A DNA stretch of 64,000 nt from Kineobactrum salinum. Its GTDB lineage: Bacteria; Pseudomonadota; Gammaproteobacteria; Pseudomonadales; Halieaceae. This document shows, piece after piece, positions 19,023 to 27,393 of the stretch. The notes under the pieces were generated by a model that did no database searches, was not told where the DNA came from, and worked only from the letters and a program-made list of their open reading frames with translations. Both the position numbers and the translations under genes were made by a program. The number at the start of each line of letters is the position of its first letter. Position 1 is the stretch's first letter. Where the stretch lies: positions 3,348,001 through 3,412,000 of the forward strand of contig NZ_CP048711.1 in the NCBI RefSeq assembly GCF_010669285.1. Reading direction: 5' to 3'.

Positions 19023-19790
19023 ATGATTCAGGTACAGGTCTACCGTTACAACCCGGAGGTCGATAACGCCCCCCGAATAGAGAACTATCAGGTGGAAGAG
19101 AGTTTCCGGCAGCGCATGGTGCTGGATGTGCTGGAGCACCTGAAGGAAGGCGATCCCAGCCTGACCTATCGCCGCTCCTGTCGCGAAGGTGTATGCGGCT
19201 CCGATGGCATGAACATCAATGGCCAGAACGCCCTGGCCTGTGTTTCACCGGTGTCGGATATACTGGCGGGCACCTGGGTGGCTCAGAAAAGCAATTACGG
19301 CAGCGGGGTGGCTTCGGTCAGGAAGGCACCGGATGCTCCTCTGGTGATCCGACCGCTTACCGGCATGCCGGTGATACGGGATCTTGTAGTGGATCAAACT
19401 CACTTCTTTGATCAATATCGTCAGATCAAACCCTGGCTTATCAATAATGATCCGCTGCCGGCGACAGAGCGACTTCAATCTCCTGAGGAGCGCGCCCGCC
19501 TGGATGGGCTCTACGAGTGCATACTCTGCGGTTGCTGCACCTCCGGTTGTCCGTCCTGGTGGTGGAATCCAGAAAGGTACCTCGGCCCGGCCGTCCTGCT
19601 GCAGGCCCAGCGTTTTCTGGAGGACAGTCGGGATACCGCCGGGGCGGAACGGCTGGCCGCATTGGACGATCAATACAGTGTATTTCGCTGCCGTGATATC
19701 CAGAACTGTACCCAGGTCTGTCCCAAGGGTCTTAACCCAATGAAGGCCATCAGCGATATCCGTCGTCGTCTCCTCAGCGAAGGCACTTGA
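19023..19790 (+). CDS. sdhB: Succinate dehydrogenase iron-sulfur subunit, stand-alone
   Basis: 255 residues from the ATG at 19023 (MIQVQVYRYN). Cysteines for the three clusters are present: CREGVCGSDGMNING ([2Fe-2S]), CILCGCCTSGCPSWW and CRDIQNCTQVCPKGLNP ([4Fe-4S] and [3Fe-4S]). Carries electrons from flavin to quinone in complex II. Two oddities: no sdhA, sdhC or sdhD is adjacent, and about 15 residues (around WVAQKSNYGSGV) are inserted between the [2Fe-2S] domain's last Cys region and the conserved PLVIRPLTGMPVIRDLVVD. The same frame is open upstream to 18912 without conservation. Confidence 0.9.
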   Translation: MIQVQVYRYNPEVDNAPRIENYQVEESFRQRMVLDVLEHLKEGDPSLTYRRSCREGVCGSDGMNINGQNALACVSPVSDILAGTWVAQKSNYGSGVASVRKAPDAPLVIRPLTGMPVIRDLVVDQTHFFDQYRQIKPWLINNDPLPATERLQSPEERARLDGLYECILCGCCTSGCPSWWWNPERYLGPAVLLQAQRFLEDSRDTAGAERLAALDDQYSVFRCRDIQNCTQVCPKGLNPMKAISDIRRRLLSEGT

Positions 19791-19879
19791 CGTGAATTGT
19801 AATGTCCTGTTCCCGTTTAGCCTGGCCGTGAAAGTGAAATAAGAGCCCCACCCCGCAGCCCGTCCGTGGGTTGCTGTTC

Positions 19880-19905
19880 AAAACCGATCCGGCCGGATCA
19901 GTTTT
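19880..19905. terminator. Palindrome between convergent sdhB and decarboxylase
   Basis: A near-perfect 26-base palindrome, A-rich on the left and T-rich on the right, centred on GGCC, with GATCCGGCCGGATC at its core. It overlaps the decarboxylase stop codon and lies 90 bases after sdhB. The layout fits a bidirectional rho-independent terminator. Confidence 0.6.
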
Positions 19906-21306
19906 GCGCGGCATTCAACTGATCCAGAGTAGCCACGATATCCTCAGTGCTCGTCAGCGGATTGATCGTACAGAGCCGGAATACCGCTCGCCCCTGCAAG
20001 CGCGTGGACGAGATACAGGCAAACCCGCTCGCGGACAACCGTCTCACTCGCGCTTCATGCTCATCGTCGCCAGCACCGCGAAGCGCAAAACAGATAATGC
20101 CAAGCTGGGCAGGCGTGATGAGCTCCCATCGCTGAGGGTCTTCGCTGAGGTATCTCTGCGCCTCGCGCGCCAGAGACAGGCCGTGATCGATTGCCTCACG
20201 AAAGCGATCCACGCCATAAGTCCGCAGGCTCAGCCATAGCTTGGCAGCACGGTTTCGCCGAGTCAGTTCCAACCCGCGATTGCGAAAATCCACTTCTCCC
20301 TTCCCTGCAGTGACATCGCGCAGATATTCGGGGTTCATGTCAAAGCTGGGCTCGAGCATGCCGCGACGGATCAGCAGACAACCGACGTCGTAAGGCTGGA
20401 ACAGCCACTTGTGGGGATCCAGCACCAGAGAGTGTGCCAGCTCGATGCCGTTTAGCTCATCACGGCCGCGTGCGCACAGGGCCCCGGCGCGCCATAGGCG
20501 CCATCGACGTGTAGCCAGAGGTCTTCTTCTTCACACAGTGCCGCCAGTTGAGGCAGGGGATCAACGGCACCGGTGTTTGTGGTACCGGCGGTGCCGATTA
20601 CCATCAGTGGCCTGGCACCCGCCCGGCGGTGCTGTGAAATGGCTTCACGCAGGGCTGTCAACGGCATCCGGAATTGTTCGTCGGACGGCAGAACATGAAT
20701 CTGTGAAGCCGTAAAACCCAGCACCTTTAGTGCCCTGGGTAGCGAAGAATGTGTCTGGTCGCTCAGATAGACGGTGCCGGTGCCTCGCTGTGCCTGCACC
20801 GCGGCGAAGGCCGTGAGGCTGGCGTGGGAACCACCGCTGACAAGTACCCCTTCGTAATCCGGCGGCAAATGCAGCAACTGCCGCAACCAGTCGATAACGA
20901 CCAGTTCCAGTGTGGCGGGGCCGGAACCGCCGGCCCATGAAGCGGTGATGGCGTTGAACCCCGTTGCCAACCAATCGCCCAGGATCGCTGCGAAGGAGCT
21001 GGGTCCGGGAACGCGGGCAAAGTAGCGGGGGTGATCACCCCGCTGCTGGTGAGTAAAAGCGACACCTGCGAGCAGGCTCAGGGATTCCCGGGGATCAAGC
21101 GGCTTGTCCGGGAGTGGTCCGCCCAGTTGAGCCAGCAGCTCACTCGCTTCGCCCGTGAGTATGGCTGCTTCACTGTCCCGATTTATCAGGCGGTCGACAA
21201 CAATGTCGACCACCTGGTATCCCAGGCTTCGCATTTCCTCGGCATTCATGCCCAGCGTATCGGCGCCGCCGTTTGGGTTCTTGCTTCCCTGTCGATTCAT
21301 GGCCAC
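19898..21306 (-). CDS. Pyridoxal-dependent (aromatic) amino acid decarboxylase, one frameshift
   Basis: PLP enzyme of the group II decarboxylase family. The N-terminal part carries MNAEEMRSLGYQVVD, GVLVSGGSHASLTA and LWLHVDGAYG; the C-terminal part carries the PLP Lys in LDPHKWLFQPYDVG. The halves lie in different frames. One base added at about 20487-20493 joins them through GRDELNGIELAHSLVLDPHKW, giving about 450-469 residues, the full length. Of two possible starts, the internal Met at 21249 (MNAEEMRS) matches the family better than 21306. Likely makes an aromatic or other monoamine from the amino acid. Neighbouring TPR gene follows on the same strand. Confidence 0.85.
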
Positions 21307-21375
21307 GATGAGACGGCTCCTGTGCGGTATTCCAAGGCTGGCGACTGGTGGAGCAGGGCTGCGAAGCGCGGCCTG

Positions 21376-22413
21376 CTAAGGCGCTTCAGCCGATGCATTG
21401 GCGAGCGCGACTTCCGCAGGCCAGTAGCCACTTGCATTGTCGGCAACAATGGCCTCCAAAATTGCACGTGCGCCATCTGCGTCACCCTCAAACGCGCGCC
21501 TCATTCCCAGCGCAAACCTGGAAAGGTTGTCACCCGCGGTTCCTTCACGTTCGTCGGAAGACCCGGTGAGCACGAGCAAGGCATTGTAATAGGCAGCATT
21601 TTCAAGGATTCGCACCGGCTCCGGTATACGGTTGAGCAGGGCATCGGCTTCTGCGTGACGCGACTGTTTCTTTAAAGCTATGGTTTGCCAGAACACCACA
21701 GCGAGCTCATGATCGTCAAAGGGTAATTCCACCAGGGGCTTCCTGGATTGCTCCAGGTGATCGAACATCCTGCGATAGTCAGCTATGGCGAAGCAGGTTT
21801 GCCCCAAATAGTAGTGGAGATTCTGACGGTAGGTTGAGGTCGTCAAGTTGAGAGAGTTGGGAATTCCGTTCGGCTCGAAACTGTCCGGCTGCCCCGCCAT
21901 TTTGGCCAGCCCCAACTCGTAATCGGCTATGGCCGCTTCAAACTGCCGGCTTCGAGCCAGGTGCCTGCCGCGAAAGCGCAGCAACCTGTAGCTGTTGGGG
22001 AATTTTCTCAGCCCGGCGGTAAACACCTCTATGGCCGTGCGATACTGACCAAGGTAACCGTATCGGCGGCCCAGCCAGATATAGGACTCTTCCCTGTCGG
22101 GAGCTGCATCGAAGGCCGCCTGGGCGACCTTCAAATCAATCTCGAGCTTTTCCCGATACGCCCCCGGCGATGCAGGCCCAGCTGGCGTATTTACCCGGGC
22201 CGCGGACAGCGAGCCGTGGATGGCGGTAGCTGCCAGGGAGTCTGTTGCCCTTTGCTCCCCGGTCTCCGCCTGGGCGAATACGGCTGCCAACAGCAGTGAG
22301 CAAAGAGCAGGGCGAAGCCTGGTCCATGAGCAGGTCATTGTCAGGTGTAAGCGCATAAACATAGGGCAGAACCAGTGCATGAACAGGGAAGCAGCGAGGC
22401 AGACTAGCCCCAC
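21376..22413 (-). CDS. Secreted TPR protein, paralogue A
   Basis: Up to 345 residues. Hydrophobic export signal (RLRPALCSLLLAAVFAQAE), then tetratricopeptide-like helices from about residue 90 on: ESYIWLGRRYGYLGQYRTA, RLLRFRGRHLARSRQFEAA. No catalytic motif. It is clearly related to the product at 26279-27208, sharing the WLGRR/WYGRR...YLGxY phrase, the RGRH/RGHR phrase and the EPNGIPN/EPDGMPN loop. The start is uncertain: internal Met codons nearer the signal are possible. Divergent from the XRE regulator. Possibly a periplasmic scaffold for the adjacent uptake/catabolic system; function unknown. Confidence 0.75.
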   Translation of the reverse strand: MGLVCLAASLFMHWFCPMFMRLHLTMTCSWTRLRPALCSLLLAAVFAQAETGEQRATDSLAATAIHGSLSAARVNTPAGPASPGAYREKLEIDLKVAQAAFDAAPDREESYIWLGRRYGYLGQYRTAIEVFTAGLRKFPNSYRLLRFRGRHLARSRQFEAAIADYELGLAKMAGQPDSFEPNGIPNSLNLTTSTYRQNLHYYLGQTCFAIADYRRMFDHLEQSRKPLVELPFDDHELAVVFWQTIALKKQSRHAEADALLNRIPEPVRILENAAYYNALLVLTGSSDEREGTAGDNLSRFALGMRRAFEGDADGARAILEAIVADNASGYWPAEVALANASAEAP

Positions 22414-22645
22414 ACCCTGTATACTGTCAATTAATCACTCCGATAGGGAATAAATATCGTATAATAAAATTTTTCTGTGGGCCCGCTTCCCACTTCAGCG
22501 GCGTCGCGTCCAAAGGCGGTGTAACATGGTCTCCCCAAGTGAAACCATGTTGCCGGTGTAGGGGTGCGAGCGGTGAGCTGAGGCCGTCTGTATGGCACGA
22601 GCTATAGACTTGATTTCGATTGATTTTAGGTAAAGAATTAGGCTA
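22414..22645. promoter_or_regulatory. Divergent regulatory region of the XRE-M19-ALDH cluster
   Basis: 232 AT-rich bases. A perfect TATAAT hexamer lies at 22460-22465, without a good -35 partner at 17 bases. An inverted repeat AACATGGT/ACCATGTT (22523-22530 and 22544-22551, 13 bases between) could be the operator for the XRE regulator downstream. Confidence 0.45.
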
Positions 22646-23268
22646 ATGCGAAAACCACCCTTAACCAACGCCGAAGTCTTCGATCAGGTCAAGCCCGAGC
22701 GACGTCCTCCGCGCTCAAAGATTCAGCTGGCCCTGCGGGTCAGGGGGTTGCGTCGGGCCCGGAACTGGACCTTGAGCGACCTGGCCAATGCCACCGGGCT
22801 GGCTGTGTCGACGCTGTCCAAAATTGAAAATGATCGCATGTCCCCGACTTTCGACGTAGTGCAGAAGCTCGCGACCGGATTTTCGATCGACATTACGGAG
22901 CTGTTCGCCGCGTCAGAGAATACACAGCAGCAGACCCGCAGAAGCGTCGTCCGAAAGGGGGAGGGCCGCCCATACGAAACAGCGGCCTACAGCCATTTGG
23001 TGCTGGCCTCTGACCTCATCAACAAGAAAATCCTGCCCTTTGTAAGTATCGTGAAGGCCCGGTCGCTCGACGACTTCGAAGAGTGGGGGCTCACGACGGC
23101 GAGGAGTTTATGTTCGTCCTCGAGGGCTCTGTCCGCTTCTACACCGACTGCTACGAGGCCGCCGACCTGGACGAAGGAGATGGTATTTACCTGGATAGCG
23201 CCATGCGCCATGCCTGCATCTCGACCAGCGAAAATGACGCCAGGGTATTGTGGATCAATACTGGCTGA
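22646..23268 (+). CDS. XRE-family regulator with C-terminal cupin domain, one frameshift
   Basis: Transcription factor of the SutR/PuuR type. Helix-turn-helix at about 28-82 (WTLSDLANATGLAVSTLSKIE), then a cupin sensor domain. The cupin is split between frames: the first frame ends at DDFEEWG and the rest (AHDGEEFMFVLEGSVRFY to VLWINTG) is one frame away. Adding one G to the G5 run at 23085-23089 gives 207 residues with the expected EEW-GAHDGEEF cupin motif. Regulators of this type usually sense small amine or amino acid compounds and control the adjacent operon, here dipeptidase and aldehyde dehydrogenase. Confidence 0.85.
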
Positions 23269-23438
23269 ATCGCGCCCGCAGCATCTCCCTCCTTCACCGC
23301 TAACCAGGCTCACCCCCGAACACCCGCTGCCTCAGCGCGGCATGCGCACAGACCATGGTATTCCCGAAAAACGAGCAAGGGCTTGCCTGCATTTCTTAAA
23401 TGCGCTAGTATTTTACAATAGGAAAAATTGAGGTGTTT

Positions 23439-24524
23439 GTGATAAACCGAAGAAAATTCATTGCCGGCGCATCAACCGGGCTGCTCGCCGCTCAAGCCCT
23501 GTCGAAGACAGCCTTGGCAAAAAACCTTTCTGGTTCTCTTCGGGACTCCCTGGTATTTGATGCCATGGGAGAGATGAGGGTCAGCTACTCGCGCACACTC
23601 ATCGAAACAATCCGCGACGGCGGTCTCAACGCCATCACCGTAACGCTGACAGATCCCAAGGTGTACGAACAACAGGCCTATACCGAAGCCAGAGCTGCGG
23701 TGGCCGAATACGACAGGTTTCTGGCGAAATATCCTGAGTTGTTGATGAAGGCTACCTCCGCCGCGGATCTTGATAACGCGCGGCGCGAGCACAAGATTGC
23801 AGTCTACTATCTGTTTCAGAACAGTACGCAGTTCGGCCGCGATCTGTCCCGCGTGGAGGAATTCCATAACCTTGGTGTTCGCAGCGCACAGCTGACCTAC
23901 AATTACCAGAACTGGGCCGGTGCGGGCTGCAAGGAATCCAGTGGCTCCGGGCTCACCCGCTTTGGCCGGGAACTCGTTGCCGAGATGAATCGCCTGGCCA
24001 TGCTGATCGACCTTTCCCATGCCAATGAGGCAACGATACTCGATGCCATCCAGGCCTCGAGCGCGCCGGTGGTTATCTCACATGCGGCTTGCCTGGCGTT
24101 GCACGACAATATCCGTAACATAAGCGATACCGTGCTGAAGGCCCTGGCAGACAGGGACGGCGTGGTCGGTATTTGCCAGCTCCGGCCCTTTCTCACCCAT
24201 GCCAGCCCTGATGTCGCACTGCCGGTCTATTTTGATCACATCGATCACGCGGTAAATGTCGCCGGTATTGACCATGTGGGCATCGGCAGTGATCGCGACC
24301 ATCGCGTCATCGAGATGACCGATGAGTACCTCGCCGAACTGGCCAGTGAGGAGGGGGAGAACTTCAACCTCAAGGAGTGGCCGCTGTACATTGACGAACT
24401 CAACGGCCCCCGCCGCATGGAGGTCATCTGGAATGGGCTTCGTGAGCGCAATTACAGCTCAGTGGAAATAGACAAGATCATGGGACGCAATATGCAGCGC
24501 CTGTACCAAGGCGCTATAGGCTGA
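23439..24524 (+). CDS. M19 family (membrane dipeptidase-like) protein with Tat signal
   Basis: 361 residues from the GTG at 23439, which has GAGG at good spacing; a GTG at 23433 is also possible. Twin-arginine-type leader NRRKFIAGAST followed by a hydrophobic stretch suggests folded export. M19 elements: Asp/His in LIDLSHANE, PVVISHAAC, and VGIGSDRDH. The usual N-terminal metal pair HxD is replaced by a FDAMGEMR segment, so the binuclear zinc site may be altered. Family members cleave dipeptides, often with D-residues, and some cleave beta-lactam-like or cyclic amides. First structural gene after the XRE regulator. Confidence 0.87.
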   Translation: MINRRKFIAGASTGLLAAQALSKTALAKNLSGSLRDSLVFDAMGEMRVSYSRTLIETIRDGGLNAITVTLTDPKVYEQQAYTEARAAVAEYDRFLAKYPELLMKATSAADLDNARREHKIAVYYLFQNSTQFGRDLSRVEEFHNLGVRSAQLTYNYQNWAGAGCKESSGSGLTRFGRELVAEMNRLAMLIDLSHANEATILDAIQASSAPVVISHAACLALHDNIRNISDTVLKALADRDGVVGICQLRPFLTHASPDVALPVYFDHIDHAVNVAGIDHVGIGSDRDHRVIEMTDEYLAELASEEGENFNLKEWPLYIDELNGPRRMEVIWNGLRERNYSSVEIDKIMGRNMQRLYQGAIG

Positions 24525-24631
24525 CAGCGCCGGGAACGCAACCGGAAACATTTGCCCCTGCGCAGGGTGTAGCTGAGGCCGCATCACCGCGCAGATTTCT
24601 CGATTCATTACCAGACGGAGCACGCTAATTC

Positions 24632-26157
24632 ATGGCTATCAATGCCTCGCGCGACAAAGCCGCCTTCCTTCGCGAGGATGTGCAGACAACCTTCTCACGC
24701 ATCAATGTGCCTCTTGAAGGTTTTATGGGCGCTGATCTGAGCAAACATTCCCCGATAGATGGTGACAAGCTGTGCAATCTGGGTCTGACGGACGATGCCG
24801 GTTTGGACAGGGCTATCGAGGACGCTCAGCAGGCATTTCTGAGTTGGCGCACGGTTCCCGCCCCCGAACGCGGCAAACTAGTGCATACCTTCGCAGAACT
24901 GGTTCGCCGCCATAAAGCGGAACTGGGCTCAATCGTGACACTTGACTGCGGCAAGACCGAAACGGAAGCTCTTGGCGAGATTCAGGAAGTCATTGATATC
25001 TGTGACTTCGCGATTGGGCTTTCCCGCCAGCTCTACGGCCTGACCATCGCCACCGAGCGCCCAGAGCATCGCATGGCCGAAACCTGGCACCCCCTGGGCA
25101 TTTTCGGGCAGATCACCGCCTTCAACTTCCCCGCGGCGGTTTGGTCATGGGGAGCGATGATCGCCCTGGTATGCGGGGACAGTGTTATCTGGAAGCCCTC
25201 CGAGAAGTCCCCTTGACCGCCATCGCGCTGAGTGGCTTGCTGGATCAGGCCATTGCCGCCTGCAGCAACGCGCCCGCCAAGCTGGCGCAACTGGTATTGG
25301 GAGATGCCGAGCTGGGCAAGCAGCTGGCTTCCGATACGCGCATTCCGCTGGTGAGCGCCACGGGCAGTACCACAATGGGCCGCGATGTAGCCGTACGTGT
25401 CGGGGCGCGGCTGGGGCGCTCAACCCTGGAACTCGGGGGCAACAATGCCGCCATAGTATCCGACAAGGCGGACCTGGACCTGGCCATCCGCGGTGTTGCC
25501 TTCGCCGCGGTGGGCACGGCCGGACAACGCTGTACCAGCCTCAGGCGCCTCATTGTGCACGAGGCGATCGCCGACGAATTTGTAGAGCGACTTAAAGCCG
25601 TTTACGCACAGCTGCGGATCGGACGTCCGGATGACCCCAAGGTACATGTCGGGCCTCTCATCGATGAACGCGCCTACGATCAAATGCTATCCGCGCTGCG
25701 GCAGGCCACCGCGGAAGGTGGCAGTGTGTTCGGGGGTGAACGTGTACTGGCCGACCGTTACCCCGATGCCTTCTACGTCAACCCGGCGATAGCGAGCATG
25801 CCCTCGCAAAGTGAAATCGTTGAGCGGGAAACCTTCGCCCCGATATTGTTTGTTATGAAGTATGCGTCCATCGATGAGGCCATAGCGCTGCAAAATGGGG
25901 TTTCTCAGGGCCTCTCATCCGCGATATTCACCACCGATATGCGCGAGGCGGAGTACTTTTTGTCTGCCAGTGGCAGCGACTGCGGCATCGCCAACGTCAA
26001 TATCGGTACCAGTGGCGCCGAAATTGGTGGCGCCTTCGGCGGTGAAAAGGCCACTGGTGGCGGCAGGGCCGCCGGCTCAGACACCTGGAAGGCCTTCATG
26101 CGCCGGGCAACAAACACCGTCAACTATTCCTCGAGCCTGCCCTGGCGCAGGGCGTAG
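24632..26157 (+). CDS. Aldehyde dehydrogenase, ALDH7 (semialdehyde) type, one frameshift
   Basis: NAD(P)-dependent oxidation of an aldehyde to acid. The cofactor region (ITAFNFPAAVWSWG, VIWKPSEKSP), the glutamate region TLELGGNNAA and the catalytic Cys in GTAGQRCTS are all present. The ending, CGIANVNIGTSGAE through GGRAAGSDTWKAFMRRATN, is typical of the antiquitin / piperideine-6-carboxylate dehydrogenase branch. The frame breaks at the C4 run 25209-25212 (KPSEKSP then LTAIALSG); adding one C gives 508 residues, standard for the family. In context it may oxidise an amino-adipate-type or related semialdehyde arising from dipeptide breakdown. Confidence 0.88.
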
Positions 26158-26278
26158 AGTTTGACCTTTAACCCTGACGATGAGGTTAGTGAAGCCGCGC
26201 AAATGCTGCAGCCTGGTAACGGGCCTCGGCGAAACCGCGGTTAGCCCTTATCCAACAAGCACTGATTGAGGATACTGT

Positions 26279-27208
26279 ATGAACTTGAGAACCTTCCTGT
26301 GCTGTGCCTGCGCTGCGATTTCTTTCGCCAGCGCAGCGTCCGGCAATGCGAACTCCTCCGACGAGGCCCGCCCGCAGGCTGTGTCTTTACTCGGTAAGGA
26401 ATTGTATGCCAGCACGCCGTCAACGGCAGCTCTGGCCCAATACGAAGCGGCAAAGGAGGAGTACGAGGCGGCCCCCAGCGACCCGGACAAACTGATCTGG
26501 TACGGGCGCAGAACCGCATACCTGGGCCGCTACCAGAAGGCGATCGAAATTTTTTCCGAGGGTGTGGAGAAACACCCGCACGACGTAAGAATGCTGCGCC
26601 ATCGCGGTCATCGCTATATCTCCACCCGTCAGTTCGATAAAGCCATTGAAGATCTTTCGAAGGCGGCGCAGCTGATGGCAGGCCAGGAAGACCAGGTAGA
26701 GCCGGACGGCATGCCCAACGCCAAGAACATTCCGCTGACCACTACCCAGGGGAATATTCGCTACCACCTGGGTCTGGCGTATTACCTGAAGCAGGAATGG
26801 GAAACCGCCCGCCGCATTTTCGCCGAGGACTTGCGCAATACCGATAACGATGACGGCATTGCCGCCTCCACTCACTGGCTGTACATGATATTGCGGCGCA
26901 TGGGTCGCGATCAGGAAGCCGAGGCGCTGCTCTCTGACATTCACGCCGATATGGACATCATTGAGAACTTCGCCTACCACCGCGCCTGCCTGTTTTATAA
27001 AGGCGAGATCTCCCTCGAAAGTGTGCTGCCCGAAGACGGCAGTGGCTCGGGAAATGCAGGCCTGGTGTACGGGGTTGCCAACTGGCACCTGTACAACGGC
27101 AGGCCAGAGGAAGCGGCCAAAATGATGCGATCGCTTGTCGATGGGCCGCAATGGGCTGCCTTTGGTTACATCGCCGCCGAGGCAGACCTTGCCGCTGAAG
27201 GGCTCTGA
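26279..27208 (+). CDS. Secreted TPR protein, paralogue B
   Basis: 309 residues. Signal peptide (1-20, ending FASAASG), then TPR-like helical repeats: KLIWYGRRTAYLGRYQKAIE, VRMLRHRGHRYISTRQFDKA, IRYHLGLAYYLKQEW. Closely related to paralogue A at 21376-22413. It lies between the ALDH and the TonB receptor on the same strand, so it is probably part of the same operon. No enzymatic motif; plausibly a periplasmic or lipid-free partner of the uptake system. Confidence 0.8.
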   Translation: MNLRTFLCCACAAISFASAASGNANSSDEARPQAVSLLGKELYASTPSTAALAQYEAAKEEYEAAPSDPDKLIWYGRRTAYLGRYQKAIEIFSEGVEKHPHDVRMLRHRGHRYISTRQFDKAIEDLSKAAQLMAGQEDQVEPDGMPNAKNIPLTTTQGNIRYHLGLAYYLKQEWETARRIFAEDLRNTDNDDGIAASTHWLYMILRRMGRDQEAEALLSDIHADMDIIENFAYHRACLFYKGEISLESVLPEDGSGSGNAGLVYGVANWHLYNGRPEEAAKMMRSLVDGPQWAAFGYIAAEADLAAEGL

Positions 27209-27393
27209 CCTGGGGCATTGATCGACAGCAACCGATAGCGGAATACCTGCGGCCCCAATTGCGTTAGAGATTGCGTAAAGAAGGGGGCAAATGTCTTGCT
27301 TTTACATCCAAAAACTTTATGATAGGAAATTATTATGCATTGTGCTCCATGTTATGTCGATATTGGCAACGAAGTGACAATAAGAGGAAACCG

